Shown: positions 44,254-57,260, counted from the first letter of the stretch. The stretch is DNA of 64,000 nucleotides from Rhynchospora pubera (GCA_028095005.1 CM051460.1:235556742-235620741), one strand, 5' to 3'. A program made the numbers and translations. Notes: generated by a model not told the origin, from the letters alone.

Positions 44254-45745
44254 GCATTCTTTCGTAGAATTTTCTTTCTGAATAGAATCCACAACTCGTG
44301 GTATGATACATGGTAATGTAAATGTAGATACTTGCACCGCAGTTAAAAAGGTGTTTCCCTTGTTGATAATAAATTATGAATATGATTTAAACAAAAAATA
44401 AAAGGATTCCCAAGGGTCAGATGCACTATTTATTATTGTGATTAAGAGGGGAATGTAGCATAGAAAGCCAGGAAATTGGATTTGGAGATAATACAATGGC
44501 ATGTTCCAAGGCAAAGTTTTGTTAATCTCTCTCTACTTTGGGTGACAGAGTTGAAAGCGGGAACTAGGGTACCAGGATGAAGATGCTAATTTGAAGAAAA
44601 ACCGATTTATAATTGAATGGATTGTCTTGTTTAGAAAAGAGTAGAAGACAAACAACAATACATAGGTGTTTAGAAAAAAATTTGTTAATCATTCTCTTCA
44701 TGGTCGAACAACAGTGTTTAGAAAAGAATCGATTATATTTTACGCGCTGCAGCCATCCTCAGAATTAACCATTCACAAAAACCCTTTCAAATTACGTGTT
44801 GATGAGAAGGCAATACTGTCAGACTGGTTTGGCACTAGAAATGCATACACAAACAAACAAAACTTCTAAAAACAATAATGAAAAAACCATACTTTCTCAC
44901 TAATAAATAAATAATAAGTAAATTAAAAAATCAGCTAAATCATGGAATACGAGATGCACCGTATAAAATAGAATCTCAAAAGGAAGTCCACAAGCACAAC
45001 ATCAGAAACATCCTTACCAAGTACACTACAGCAACAGAAAAGTCATTACATCACATCACATCACATCAATTAAGCATAATACAACAAACTCAGGTCTTCT
45101 ATAATTGAACAAGACAACATAATTTCAGTAACACAGAAGTCACAAGACTCACTGCCATAAACTAGCAGCAGATGACCAACAGTCGCGCAGATAACTTAAG
45201 AAGACTAAATGTAGATGTACTCTGCTTGTTCCCCTTAATTGTAATTTTGCCAAAGATTACCAATATTTTACCATATTTGCAAATAACACCCAACAAAATT
45301 TGTAATACAGCAGAACAGTTAAAGATCATTTGGATAGTTTGCAACAAGTCACAAAAATTGGCTAAGCTACCTGTAAATATTTTTAAGTTTTAACTAAACC
45401 ATGTCTGCAAATGTATGCCAAGTTTGAGATGTTACTTCAATTTTGCTTAATTCTATATCCCTTATATCAATTTGGGCTTAGGAATAAACATTACATGACC
45501 AATTTCTCAAGCAATCCATGGAATTACCTCTATTGGTTTCGTATCTTTTGAAATTATCACAAAATGTTATGCGTTATAAGAATAGTTGGGTGTTATTTCC
45601 AAATAAGATGATAAAATAGTTTGGTGCTTTCGCAACAACCATGCAAAATGTGCAGTTTCAAAAATTAACTCGCAATTCAAAACAGGCTGGCAAATTAATT
45701 TGTATTATTTTGCAATCAGGGAAATAGCAGGATATGTAACCGATT
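44254..45745. other. Convergent intergenic region between the kinase and XS genes
   Basis: Contains the 3' ends of both tail-to-tail genes. The only repeat noticed is TCACATCACATCACATCA near 45052. No extra gene is supported. Confidence 0.5.
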
Positions 45746-48700
45746 TTAAGCCGCTGCTTCCTTGCCGTTGACCACAGCTTTGATCACCTTCTTGCTTCTA
45801 ATGGTATCTCTTCCAGCTAGGTAAGTCTTTTTTGTATCGGAGTCCAGCTTTTCCAAATCATCTATTCCAGCCATATAACCATACAGCACATCTTCGATTT
45901 CGTTTTGTTTTGCCTTTTTGTCAGAACTGATGCTAGCACCAGATTTAAGCAAGCATTCCAAGTGATCCTTGCCATGGTCGGCTTGATAGAAGTGATTGTG
46001 AAGCTTTTCAGCTTGTTCAAAGCCAGAGAGCATTGGAGAGAACTTCACCAGTATTATACTTTGGTTAGATGGTTTACCACAAGTCACTTTTGCTTTCCCT
46101 TCCCACATTCCGATTTCTGTCCAAAAAAAAATTATGAAAAAGTGGGTCGATGACATAAACTGCCATTGGTATTGAAAAGAAAACAAATCTGAATAGAATT
46201 GGGAAAAGCCGAACTACAAGGTATAGTGATTTTACTGACACAGATATAATGCAATGGGTCTTGTACCAAGTTGGTGGTGCCAGTCACTATATATACCTAA
46301 ATGGTTTGACTTTGAGCAGATAGATTTGGTTACGTCGCTTTACGGTCAGTTACATACCTAAATTTCCCTCTTTTTGTTGTTATTTCATGACTGCTGATGT
46401 TTCTGAGCTTCTCCTAGTTTTTCTAGGCATATACAAGAGAAGCAGGTTTTTTATGAAAAAACCAAAGAAGGTATACCAACCTTTAAGCATGTTTTCGATC
46501 ATCCCAATACTGACGGTCTTGGATTCAGAGGTGTTGTTATCAATAGAGCTGTTACATATAACAACAATTGGCGGCCAGAGGATGAGGTCTTGCTTCAACA
46601 TCTTGGCTTCATGAGGTAGGCCCACCTGGTATTGTTTGGACTCATCAGGAGTTTTAAGCCAGTTCCACCCCATAAGTAGGCAAAGGGCCTTGTGGAGACC
46701 AAGGTGAGCCGTCCGCAGTCCTAGTTTTCTTGTACGAAAAGTGTGAACCACCAGATTGTGAGTCTCTGCAAATTCGTTCGACTGCCTATTAAAAAGAAAA
46801 AAAAATGAAACAACAGTTAAGAAATAGTACTTACATACGCCTATCTCAGAAAATGGCGAACTGACTTTAGTAAGAAACCATATGAATTGCTAAGGGAAGT
46901 TTAATCTGTGTCCCTATAAAACCTCAAATGTAGCACTTATTGCAACAAAATTATGGTATAATAATCGATTCCTTCAGCATCACTATTTCCTTTTAAGAAA
47001 ATTTATTAAGAAACATAAACTACAAGTCAGTTTACTCAACTCGACATTTCATGCAGATCTTAGAAAATATCAAGGAGAAAGACCACAAAGTACATGAAGC
47101 TTGAAGGCCAAGAGCCGAGAAAAAGGAAATCTCATGTTTTGTAGGCATAACTGACATCTTAAAATCTGTCGTTATGCATAATAAAGGGTATTGACTGAGG
47201 TTTTGAAAATGTAAACATGCAACTGATAAACATAGAAACTAGAAAATATTGGGAAATTATAAATCAAAAGTTCTTTTTTTTCCTTCCATTCTACAGTGGT
47301 ATATAGACGTAGATCACAAGCTACTAATCCTAGGAAGTGGGAAGTATTATACGGGAACGATTAAGGTCTCGTCAAGCTTGTTGCATCATCAAATACAATT
47401 ATGTTAACTTTGTTTTGGGCTTTTGGCTTTATAATGGTTAACCAGCAAAACTTCCTAATATAGGTTTTCCTTCTTGTATCCTGAGACTCAGATAGGCACT
47501 TGATATACCAAAAGTAAGACTCATTGTGCTCAACACTTCTTTCCCCAGCAATGCAATACCAACAATGAAACTGTATTAGTGTCCAATCCTTCTCAATCAT
47601 CCATTCAGGCATCCAAGTTACAAATCACTTGACACAGACCTTTGCACCCATTGTGGAACAATATTGTGACAAAAACTCCAATGGATCATAGCAAATAAAA
47701 TGAAGACTCGAAATGATATATCATTGTGTCATGCCATGTGACTTTATTTCAAGAGGTATATAAATTGAAACTCCCAAAGAGACTAAGAAAGGATACAAAC
47801 GAAACAATGGACTCTGACAGGTGGGGATTAATATTCCCCAGAGCCTACAACCTACCACACAATATAATCTGGAAATGGTTATTCTAGCTGCATATCTAGC
47901 TCAACTTAAATGATTTCAACAATACAAATATACAGCACATGACATGAGATTTGTAGGAGAAAAAAAATTGAGGGGAAATAATGGATTAGAGAGTGCCAAA
48001 ATTCCTAAAGGGTCATGTACCTAAACAATGCAGAAATTAGTTTTTACCAGAATATATATCGTGTACTATATACAGATTGCAGATAGCATGGATAAGCATA
48101 GCTTCAGATCTAACCTATGACAGGGGTACCAACATAATTCCCACTTTTATACCTCTACTATGACAGGGGTGAGGCAATAACAGAACCAAACACTGCACAC
48201 AAAAGCGCCCTCAGACCAAATAGCCAAAAAAGGACCCAGCGATCAACCATGTGCGCCATTACAGTGAGTCAGGTTTGGTTTGGAGCTCAAGATCAACATC
48301 TCAAGAACCAGTTCATGTAGAAAACAATGGCCACTATCCATAACCACTAAACAGTTACCTTGCTCGTCCATCTTTTTACTCCAGAAGCCTATAAGGACTT
48401 ACATAGTCCTTAATTACAAACCCCAAGGATTTCTTTTATGCCTTTTAGGTATCACATTCAGTGAAGGGAGAAAAACACAGACCTGCCACAGACACAGCAA
48501 ACAAGGCTCCCTTTTCCAGGCTGAAGGAATTTCTTCTTCTCCTTAGAGTTCGCATTTATAATCCTAGTGTACTTGATAAATGCCTTTTCAACTTGCTTGT
48601 TGAACTCCTCAGATCCCTCCGGTGGATCCTCTATTATGGGAGAGGCCCTATTGGTGGCATCCTCGTCAGAACCCTTTTCATACTCATAGTTCAACTTTCT

Positions 48701-50389
48701 TGTGTTAGGCTTATCCTCCATTGCCCTCCTTTGCATTTTGTGGGCCCGGAAATTCTCCTTCCTAAAGTCCAAGGGTGCCAAATGCAGCCTCTTCTTAATA
48801 CTACTATTAGTTCGCATGGTAGCAGGCACTGACATTGTCTGGTAGTGCTTGTGTTTCCCATGCATGACAACTGGTCTTCTAGAGGGGACCGCATGTCTTA
48901 CTATTGGGCGATCAACATCAGCGATCTGTTGAGACGACAGACTCAATCGATCCTTTACTGTTATCCTTTGGTTCAATACCTGACCATATCCATCACCATT
49001 ATCATCATTGTCTACATCATCGTCGTTATCATCAAATATACTATCATCATAAATTACATGGTCACTATCACGATCATTGTCATGGTCATGGTCATAGACA
49101 TGGTGCAACTGTTGCTCCCTTGCCATCAACCTTTCATGTGATGGTTCATATCTCAGATCATTTGCATACCCATTATACGATGGGCTATAAGTTGCGTGGT
49201 GCAAGCCCTTGGTATGGTCAGGAAAGATGGCTCTTTCTGATGTCTCTCTCTCGGTTGCACAAGCAACTTCACTATGGAACTCATGCCTTCCCTCAAAAGG
49301 GAAGGGGGGCTCACGCCTGTGCAAGGGTCTTGCCTCACACGCTTGCTCAAATCCATGGTAAACTGGTCGCACATCCTTATGTGTAGAATCATGTGGAAGA
49401 CCGCTGAAGACTCCTTCCCTCACACTTCTAGCAGAATAAGCCACGTCATCAGCCCTAGAATAACCAAGAGTTGGATATGACATCTTTCCATAAACGTCAT
49501 CAAGTACAACATTATCGTAATGGTCACTGACCCGGTCCCTTGAATCCCTCCGATCATCTGGTAACCGACTGCCAACAACCCTAGAAATATCTTCTAGTGC
49601 CAGAAGATCATGTTCTTGGCGTAACCTTCCATGCCCATAAGAAGATTGGCCACCATCAATTGGCCCCAAATGAGTAGTAGTTACCGTGACAGGGCGAGGA
49701 ACTTCTCTCTGGTAAAGACCTTTCCCTGTTTCTCTGAGTCTGTCTTTGTCTCTGTCTCTGTCCCTGTCCCTCTCCCTCTCCCTCTCCCTCTCTCTACCTC
49801 CTTCACTGTCTCTGTCTCTCTCTCTGTCTCCAACATACAAATCTAGTGCGTGACTACGGCGGTGAATCAAGCCGCTGTCATGAACCCCGCGAGTCATCAT
49901 ACCATCCATGAAGCTATCCTGTTTCAAGGTTGCCGAGTAGGATCTGCCGATCCCATCATCCGTGAACACAGTTTTGTGACCTGGCAAGGGTTGAGGGTCC
50001 AACCCAAGATGTTGGTGTTTAATCTCATGGCTCAGATCAGCCGGGTAATCTGGGTGCATGTAGCTTGGTACTGGTACATGAACATCACGGTGGTAATTTC
50101 TGGCTCTTGCTCTTGGTGAGTGGCTCCGTGGGCGGTGGGGAGATGGGTATTCTCGGCGCATGACCTTGTGGTGGTCTGACGGCCGCTGCATGAGATCTCT
50201 CCTATGACTACGAGGAGGAGATCTTCTATGCTTGTCTGGCGAAGGACGCAGTGCGACTAGTCTTTGAGGAGAATGCGGCTTATGGCGTCGAGGGGCATCA
50301 ACGCGGCTATCCAGGTTGTCCGGGCGGCGGTTGCGGTCATGGTACTTGGGCAAAAAATCTCGGTTGCCTCTTTGATCTCTCATCCTCAT
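45746..50389 (-). CDS. XS-domain protein with RS/RD-rich N-terminus, three exons
   Basis: Minus-strand exons 50389-48483, 46785-46481 and 46116-45746 join in phase (860 aa). The N-terminal ~230 residues are Arg/His/Ser-rich, with an RERD/RDRD run at about 188-220. An acidic patch (HDHDNDRDSD to DDNDDDVDNDD) follows, and basic and Glu-rich parts after that. The joint CCVCGRQSNEFAETHNLVVH gives a small CxxC...H finger just before the XS domain. Key XS blocks are LGLHKALCLLMGWNW, ILWPPIVVICN, ILVKFSP and AEKLHNHFYQADHGKDHLECL. XS domains are RNA-recognition-like folds found in SGS3 and related plant proteins. With the RD-rich tail, a nuclear RNA-related role is likely. No coiled-coil XH domain is seen, so this is closer to the single-XS class than to SGS3/IDN2. 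Confidence 0.88.
49740..49835. repeat. CTCTGT/CCCTCT microsatellite inside XS-protein exon 1
   Basis: Hexamer-like TCTGTCTCTGTCCCTGTCCC and CCTCTCCCTCTCCCTC runs on the plus strand encode the RD/RE repeat of the minus-strand gene. The unit is a multiple of three, so length change would keep the frame. Confidence 0.8.
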
Positions 50390-51420
50390 ACCTTTTTTGC
50401 CTCACTAAATAGGTGCGATTCGCGTGAAATTGTGGGTTATAGCAACGGATTGAATTCAAACGTGACCGATCAGATCGAATTGCAACTCGATCAAGAAAAA
50501 GAAACGGCTGGTGGGTCTGGAAGAGAAGGCAAAAGAAAATCGGATTCAGATCCTCACCTTGGAAGGAGATCTTGTAAACGGATTCTTCTTCCCGTTTGAA
50601 GAAATTATAGCCATGGCTTGGAGAAGTGATTAAACCTGATTTTGTTTTCTTTAGACCAGATTATGTTTGATTCTCGACGTAGCACTCTATCTCTTGAATC
50701 GCTTGTTTGGTGGGTAGAAGGATAAACGAACTTGTAAACCTAATTGAAAGAAGAAGAAAGGGACGACGAAAGGTTTCTTTTTGGTTTTTTTTTTATTTAT
50801 TTTTATCTTTTTGTTTGAATACTCAAAGCTACTTGTAGGTTCGGACTTCGGATTTAAGCAAACTGAGATCCATTTAATTGTTAGGCTAAACTTCACATAA
50901 GCCCCTGAAAAATACTAAAATGTTATAGTAGGTCCATTTTGAAATATATTGCGTTTACCAGGTTCTGTTTGTGCTTCCCTATTAAGAATAACGTGTGTTT
51001 TTTATTCTGGAACTATCATGAAAAGTTTATGGTGAATCTTTGAATTCTGGACGAATTGAATAACGCCAGCGTATTAAGAATTAAATTGGCAGTATTTAAT
51101 AAATTTTAAATGCAAGAGTGTTATGAAAGTAAATGATCAGTACAATAATGAAAAAGACACGTCATTTTTTTTTCTTAAAAAATGGGAATAAATGTAAAAT
51201 AAATGTGCATTTAGTATAAGCGGCTTCCGTTCAAATTCTTTTCGTATGCAATTAGTACTTTGTAAAACGATCTATTATCGAGTATATGATGAAGTGGAAT
51301 GCATTTTTGATGTGTTTGTTATGCTTAAGTTGTTATGAAGGAAAGCTGAAAGAGGAGGGAAAAAAAGTTTTTTTTTAAGAGAAATAAAAAGGTTTATGAA
51401 CGCCTATTTAAATCTTTCCA
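50390..51420. promoter_or_regulatory. Upstream region of the XS gene
   Basis: The first ~300 bp probably hold the 5' leader and promoter of the minus-strand XS gene. No TATA box was placed with confidence. The remainder is gene-free. Confidence 0.35.
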
Positions 51421-51427
51421 GATTGAT

Positions 51428-51470
51428 ATATACTAGCGGGATTTCGCGCGTTGCGCGATTTATTTTTTTT
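51428..51470. mobile_element. Possible Helitron-type terminus
   Basis: ATATACTAGCGGGATTTCGC followed by GCGTTGCGCG is a GC-rich hairpin beside a TATACTAG lead, resembling tips often seen on plant Helitrons. Neither the opposite end nor a Rep/helicase ORF was found. Confidence 0.3.
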
Positions 51471-51975
51471 CCCATCAGTTATTTATAAATTGTTAATATA
51501 ATTTTTGTATCATAAATAAGTATTCGTGCAAAAAGTAAAAATAAAATAAAATAGCATGTTGTAGTATAAGAAGGGGAATATATTTTTTTATGTAGATGCG
51601 CAAATAAGTGTATACATTATTTATGGTTGAAGCCTCCTGGATATTTACGAAAACCAATGTAATTGAATTGTAGAGAAGAATGGAGTTTAATCGAAGGTAT
51701 ATGAAGCTGTTGATCAAATTAGAAAGAAAGTAAATAAATAAATATCAGGAGCTGCCTAAATGCTCTATCATTTTCCAACTGCTCATAACTCATACCTCAT
51801 CCACCGATATATCGTGAAATCAGAATTTTTTCGATAGTGAAACAATAACAATATCTGATCATTTTAACCCAATTTTATTGTTCTGGTAAGAGATCCTCCA
51901 TTACTCAATACATCTTTTATCGGACTTAATTATGTTAATTGTCTATATAGCTACACAGGCAAGACTTAACGACAA

Positions 51976-52430
51976 CACTACAAAAAAGATGGTCTTTACA
52001 TAGACTTCATAGCTAGACTTTCTTTATTTATGTTGATTATTGTTCTATTGCTAGATTTATTTGATGCATTAAATCTAGCAATTTTTTTAGCAAGACTCAA
52101 TTTTCTATCAATAGCTCCTTAAAAATCTAGCAAGTTATTTTTTATAGACTTTTCGAATCTTGTAATATCTAATGTAGCAACAATAAATTGCTAGATTTTT
52201 TTAAATTGCTACACTAGATATTACCAGATTAGAAAAGTCTAGCAAAAATAAATTGCTAGATTTTTAAGGAGATATTAATAGAAAATTGTGTCTTGCTAAA
52301 AAAATTCTAGATTTAGTGCATCAATTGAATCTAACAATAAAAAAAATAAATTTAGCAATAGATCAATGTCCAACATAAATAAAAAAGTCTAGCAATAAAA
52401 ATCTATGTAAAAACCATCTTTCTTATAGTG
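51976..52430. mobile_element. CACTA-type MITE (455 bp) with CAA TSD
   Basis: Ends CACTACAAAAAAGATGGT and ACCATCTTTCTTATAGTG, flanked by CAA (51973-51975, 52431-52433). This is the 3-bp duplication and CACTA tip of the EnSpm/CACTA superfamily. Almost the whole length is an imperfect hairpin built from TTGCTAGATTT-like motifs. Confidence 0.9.
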
Positions 52431-52433
52431 CAA

Positions 52434-54402
52434 CAGCACAAACACAATAATTAGGAAATTTCTTCAAGAAGCTATAGCATATATGTTAGGCTGTATTTGA
52501 AAAAATAGTATGAAATAAAATGAATAAAGATTGTACAACAGTAGTACAAAACCATATTTGTGCTTTGGAAGAGAGAAGAGTCGCATTAATAAAAGCCCAT
52601 CTGTGATAGCCAACTTCTTGTATAATTATACTGCATGTAGAGAGACAGAGATAGAAGCAAAGGGAAGTTCTCAAGAAAATTTGTCCTGCGATCACTTAGA
52701 ACTACCATTCCTCTTATCACTATTCTATATGTTATGCACACAGTTGTTCCTAACTCACATACTTCTCTTGTAATATTAATTAACAAAGAACAATGAAAGT
52801 GTCAATTACCTATTTGTCGGCTCTGTATAGCTGCAGGTGCAACATTTTGCTTCAAATGATCTATACATCTTTTGAATAGGATAAAAAATGAACAAATATT
52901 TATTATACAGAAAAATTTGCATAGTAAAGAAGAATGCATTTCCAAAAACACACACAATGCCAATGTACCAGCATTTGTTCATAAACTAACTATTATGGTT
53001 CTTTGCCATTTAAGTTCTCTCCTTCCCAAACATGCCAATTTATTGAGTACCTCACGATATTGTACCTTCTCATATAAGCAATTATAGATAAATTACATCA
53101 TTCATCTATACTTGACCAGCCAATTCAAATTAATAAAGGAAAGAAGTTTAAATATATATAAACGGTTGAAAACTGATTAAAATAGTACGTTGGATCATGA
53201 CCCACAAAGAAACTGATCAACAAGCATACGATCAGATAATTGAATGAACCAACAGTGATCATCAAAATCTAACAAAAAATAGATCAAAACATATAAGCCC
53301 AAGCTTAGAGCTCTATAATACAGCCAGATATATTAAGGATATGAGACTGCATTGTGCGACAGAAATCTAAGCCAGATATATTATCTTACCTAAACATGTA
53401 CTTCTTGCTTCCGATTATCTTCTAGAAGCAATAATTGTAGAAATATCAGCAACACCTGTATAACACAGTCATTAGAACCGATAAAGCAGTCATCACATCA
53501 TGATTAATTATTACCTTAATTCATTCACGTTGTTTTAATGGTAAGTTAGTAGCAGTCAATTTATGATGTTCATTTAGTTAATAACTTCTGTTTAGCACTG
53601 TCCAACTTACACAATGCTCATGTAAAAATCAAATGAATTGATCAAACCATTACACAACCAATTTAAAATTCATTGTGGGGCTGTACTGCTAAAGAACATT
53701 GAGCATAGATATGATATCATACCACTTGGCAAGGACGTCAAGAAGAAGCAAGACAGAAGCCGAGGCCATGACATTGTATGTAACCTACCAAGCTCTTCCT
53801 TTTTTCTGATTTTAGAAACCTGCACCATCAATTCATCATTAGAAACTAATCCAATGCAATAAGAAAACACAGACCAACAATAGTCATAATAATAGAAAAA
53901 TCAGATAAAACAAAGTTCGTATCGCTTACAGGAATAAAAGAGCAGCAGCGACAGGAAGAAGAAAAATACGAAGTTCTTGCAGGCACAGCAGAAAGAGTCC
54001 AGAGATACATAACAAAAAAAATCTATAATAATTAATAAAGTATAATAGGTCAGCAGAAAAGAATAAAAAAACAATAGAAATGACTGAGAGAATAATTGTA
54101 CATCATCTCTAAAAACACAGAGTCGATAATAAAAAATCAATGTCCACTAAGGTACAAAGGAATAATATGAAAATTGAGAAAATAATATCTACTTGATCCT
54201 GCATACAGATCCAACGCTAAAAATAGAAAATAAGGGTGAAGAATAGGAGGAGATAAACGCGACAAACTTTGCATTTTTTACTGGCTTCTTTTAATAGAAG
54301 TGGCAGAACGCCACACATGAATTTTTCTAAGAGGAAAAATAAATACTGTATCGGCAGTGCACTGAGAACCTATAACTGCTGAGATCGCAAGAAAATAATT
54401 TC
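52434..54402. other. Gene-poor stretch with a possible minus-strand exon
   Basis: On the minus strand at about 52871-52808, CAAAAG|A...ATAG|GTAATT brackets a short open piece reading CIDHLKQNVAPAAIQSRQIG. A further GT-AG-bounded piece lies at 53395-53452. On the plus strand, 53690-53778 reads open (IEHRYDIIPLGKDVKKKQDR), but its splice context is poor. None is recognised. Confidence 0.3.
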
Positions 54403-54407
54403 TCTAT

Positions 54408-55919
54408 TGTTGTACTAAACGTCTCTAGGTTTGTCGATTACAAAACAATATCATTTGGCATTTAACAATCTTCTTTGAGTTTTATAGGAAGAAGATATAA
54501 TTTATAAGGACTTGGATAAAAGCTTTAAGAAAGATCAAAGTCAAGTCTTTAGAGAGCTTGTAGGCTAGTTTAGACTAGGATAGAAGGTATACTTTAGTCC
54601 TTGTTTATCCTTGAAATGGTCTAGATAGCGAAAAGCTCAATAAACCAGCAAAATCCTATTTTCAGTGACCTAGCGTCGTACAACGCTAGATAGTGGCACA
54701 CAACGCTAGAACAGCTAAATTCATACTTTTGTGAATCAACGGTGCACAACGCTATATAGAGTTAGGCAACGCTGATTCACAACGTTGTACAACGCTCAGT
54801 AGTGTTGTACAACGCTGCAGTTAAAAAACTTGGAAAATTTCCTGAGTACCATCGTGCAACGCCATATAGCGTTGCACAACGCCACAAAAATCCCAAGTTA
54901 GCCGTGCTGTTCAGACAGCGCTGTCCCATGTAAAATCCATATAAACAGTTGTTTTTACATGCAAAGTCTCGGGTAACGTTAGCCAACGTCTTTCAGCGTT
55001 GGGTAACGTCAGCGTTGTGTGACGGTATATAGAGTTGTACAACGCTCTGTTGAATCTGTCAGAGTTGTTCCTTTTACCTCCCTTTAACGTTGTGTAACGC
55101 CATTCAGTGGCAAGCAACGCTCTGACAATTTCCAACGGAATTGTCGGAGCTTTCCTTTGGTTATACACTCCTTCGTTGTGTGACGGCAAATAGCGTTGCA
55201 CAACGCTCTGACAGACCAACGGCTATATTAAAGAGCCGTTAGAATTTACAACGGTCATATTCCAGCGTTGTATAACGCTATTCAGCGTTGTACAATGCTG
55301 TGGCCTGTTTTTGCTGGGGAACTGCTCATTTCGAGCCCTATATATATCCACCCCTTGTTCTCTCTCCAACCAACGAGTTAGAGAGCTTTACTTTGCAAAA
55401 TTAGATCAGAATTGAGCCTTTGAGCACAGGGATACTCTCCCACTTGAGCTTTTCATAGCTAGACCATCTTGAGAGATTTAGTAGCCTCAAACACCACCGC
55501 CCCGACATTGTCGCTAGGTGTAGGTTGGAATAGGTTGAGAGCTCTTCTCCTTTGAGGCCGTTGTGCCATTCGAGTTAGGCCGATCTGCCTCGAGTATCCT
55601 TGTGACGAGGTGATTCGGTTCGAAGTTGTAGTCCCATTCTTGTTGGAATTGAACGGAGCGCGCCCTTTCGTGGTAGCGGAACTCCCGGAGACGTACGACT
55701 AAGGCTAGCTTCTTCTAGCGGGTCGGAACTCCGTAATCACATCGCGTGTTCAATTTCTCTCTCTCTTTCTCTCTTTATTATCTTGCATTGTGAATTGCTT
55801 GTGTGCTTGCTTGTATTGGGTTCCAATTGAATTGTGTTAGGATAGTTCATACCAAACCGGTCCAAAACCTTAATTGCTTCCGCTAAACCTTGGTTAAGCC
55901 GCCTCCATTAGGGACAACA
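54408..55919 (+). mobile_element. Solo LTR (1512 bp) with TCTAT TSD
   Basis: Begins TGTTGTACTAAAC and ends GGGACAACA, so TGTTGT...ACAACA mirror each other as LTR tips do. TCTAT flanks both ends exactly (54403-54407, 55920-55924). A TATATATATCC box near 55340 is followed by a leader-like stretch, giving plus orientation. No internal retroelement genes adjoin either end, so recombination has left one LTR. It is probably Copia-like, but the superfamily is inferred. Confidence 0.88.
54655..55310. repeat. Array of paired CAACGC / GCGTTG palindromes in the solo-LTR U3
   Basis: About twenty CAACGC or GCGTTG half-sites form repeated GTTGTACAACGC palindromes. Many are joined by TATATAG or TTCAG spacers, for example CAACGCTATATAGAGTT and CAACGCCATATAGCGTTGCA. 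They stop before the TATA box, so they occupy the promoter-upstream part of the LTR. Confidence 0.8.
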
Positions 55920-56057
55920 TCTATGTTATTCAATTCAACAAAATTTTTTTGTATGTGTTCAATTCAGTAATACTCTATATAAATCTTTGTATGTTGTTTT
56001 TCGTACCTACAATGGTACATATAACTGTATTTAGAGCATCAAGTTCATGGTACCTAA

Positions 56058-57260
56058 ATCGTAAAAATTTTCCAAAAGCTTCCAGGAAGGGTCGCACTGT
56101 TTTTTGTCCTGACATACAGAACCTGCAATGAAGAAAATAAAACATCGGTCAGCACAAAATAAAAGTGAATTCAGAGAATCAAGTTGATGCTCTAAAATTT
56201 CTTTGCTTATTGGCTTTGCTAAACCACCCAATCCCACGTATTTGTTGGAACTGAACACATACAAAGATTCATGTTAGCAACCGTTTATCTCATCTCCTGG
56301 CATTCGGCATAGCATCGACAACATAGAAAAAATTAAACAGAAAGGAACTAAGAAAGACAACAAAAAAAAACGAATAAATTAAGGAATAACCTATGAAATA
56401 TGGTAAAAATAAGCCAACTAATATTGTCAGTCAAAACATGTAAGCACAATTGCAAGAAATCGAAATAAATCTGATATACATAACACCACAAAAAGTAAAT
56501 TAGTGAGCACAATTGAAAGAAAAGAGAATAAAATTGGCACACAAAGCACCTCTGAAAGAAAATTAGGAAGGAGAAATTCTAAGAAAAAGTAAAAGAAGGC
56601 CAACATATGAAGGAAAATAACTCAGAGAAGAAGAAATAAAGAAGAACATGAAATGAGAAAACTTGTAAACGTAAAGGCAAAATAAGAAAAGAGATAAAAG
56701 AAACGTCCAATACTTGACTGAAATGAGAAAGAAAAGTCGGAAATTAAGGAAAAACAAAAAAAAGCAAAGAAGGAGAGAGATGAAACCCAGAGGAGATGAG
56801 TCAATACTTGCGCAACACTTCAGAAATCGAAGAGGCAAACAAATACAGTGCACTCAGTAGAAATCGAAGAGGCAAACTAACGCCTCACAGTCCCTGGACC
56901 AGTAGCAAAGAAAAGTAGCAGAGAAGAACATAGAATAGAGGCGAGGGTTCACAGAACCAAGAGTACCTGGCGGAGGGTCTCCGTACAGGAACACATCAGG
57001 GGCTGAGGAACACATGGGGGAAAACTACTGCCCGGTCCTTCCATTGTATCTGCGAGAGCCATCGATACACTATGTAGAAAGACTGTAGCAAGAGTAAGGG
57101 TGAGGCAGAGACAGTGGCGCATACACCAGTAGCACTCCTCGGAGAAGCATCCGTACCTGAGGGCATCTGCCCGGTCTATTGAGAGGAACTGCGAAAGAAA
57201 AGGAGAGAGACTGTACGAGAGAGAGCGCATCGAGGCCAGCGACTGAGAATTCTCCAGAAG
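56058..57260 (-). CDS. Possible 5' exons of an unrecognised minus-strand gene
   Basis: A CpG- and CT-rich stretch at 57260-57160 on the minus strand looks like a leader and ends at CCCTCAG|GTACGG. After an acceptor-like CTCTCGCAG (about 57054), an exon ends at CCGCCAG|GTACTC (about 56968). The next exon (about 56126-56058) lies between TTCATTGCAG and TTTAG|GTACC. In one frame these join to read MCSSAPDVFLYGDPPP then GSVCQDKKQCDPSWKLLENF. Another frame also stays open (ending LRQVLYVRTKNSATLPG), so the true frame is unsure. If real, the solo LTR lies in the following intron. No family recognised; it could be a non-coding transcript. Confidence 0.28.

Noticed and set aside
53638..53862. Plus-strand ORF reading IEHRYDIIPLGKDVKKKQDR
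   Set aside because: Protein-like but isolated, poor acceptor, no recognised family; kept only as a note in the stretch description.
56563..56853. 96-codon minus ORF rich in F, L and S
   Set aside because: Translation of an A/G-rich tract; hydrophobic low complexity.
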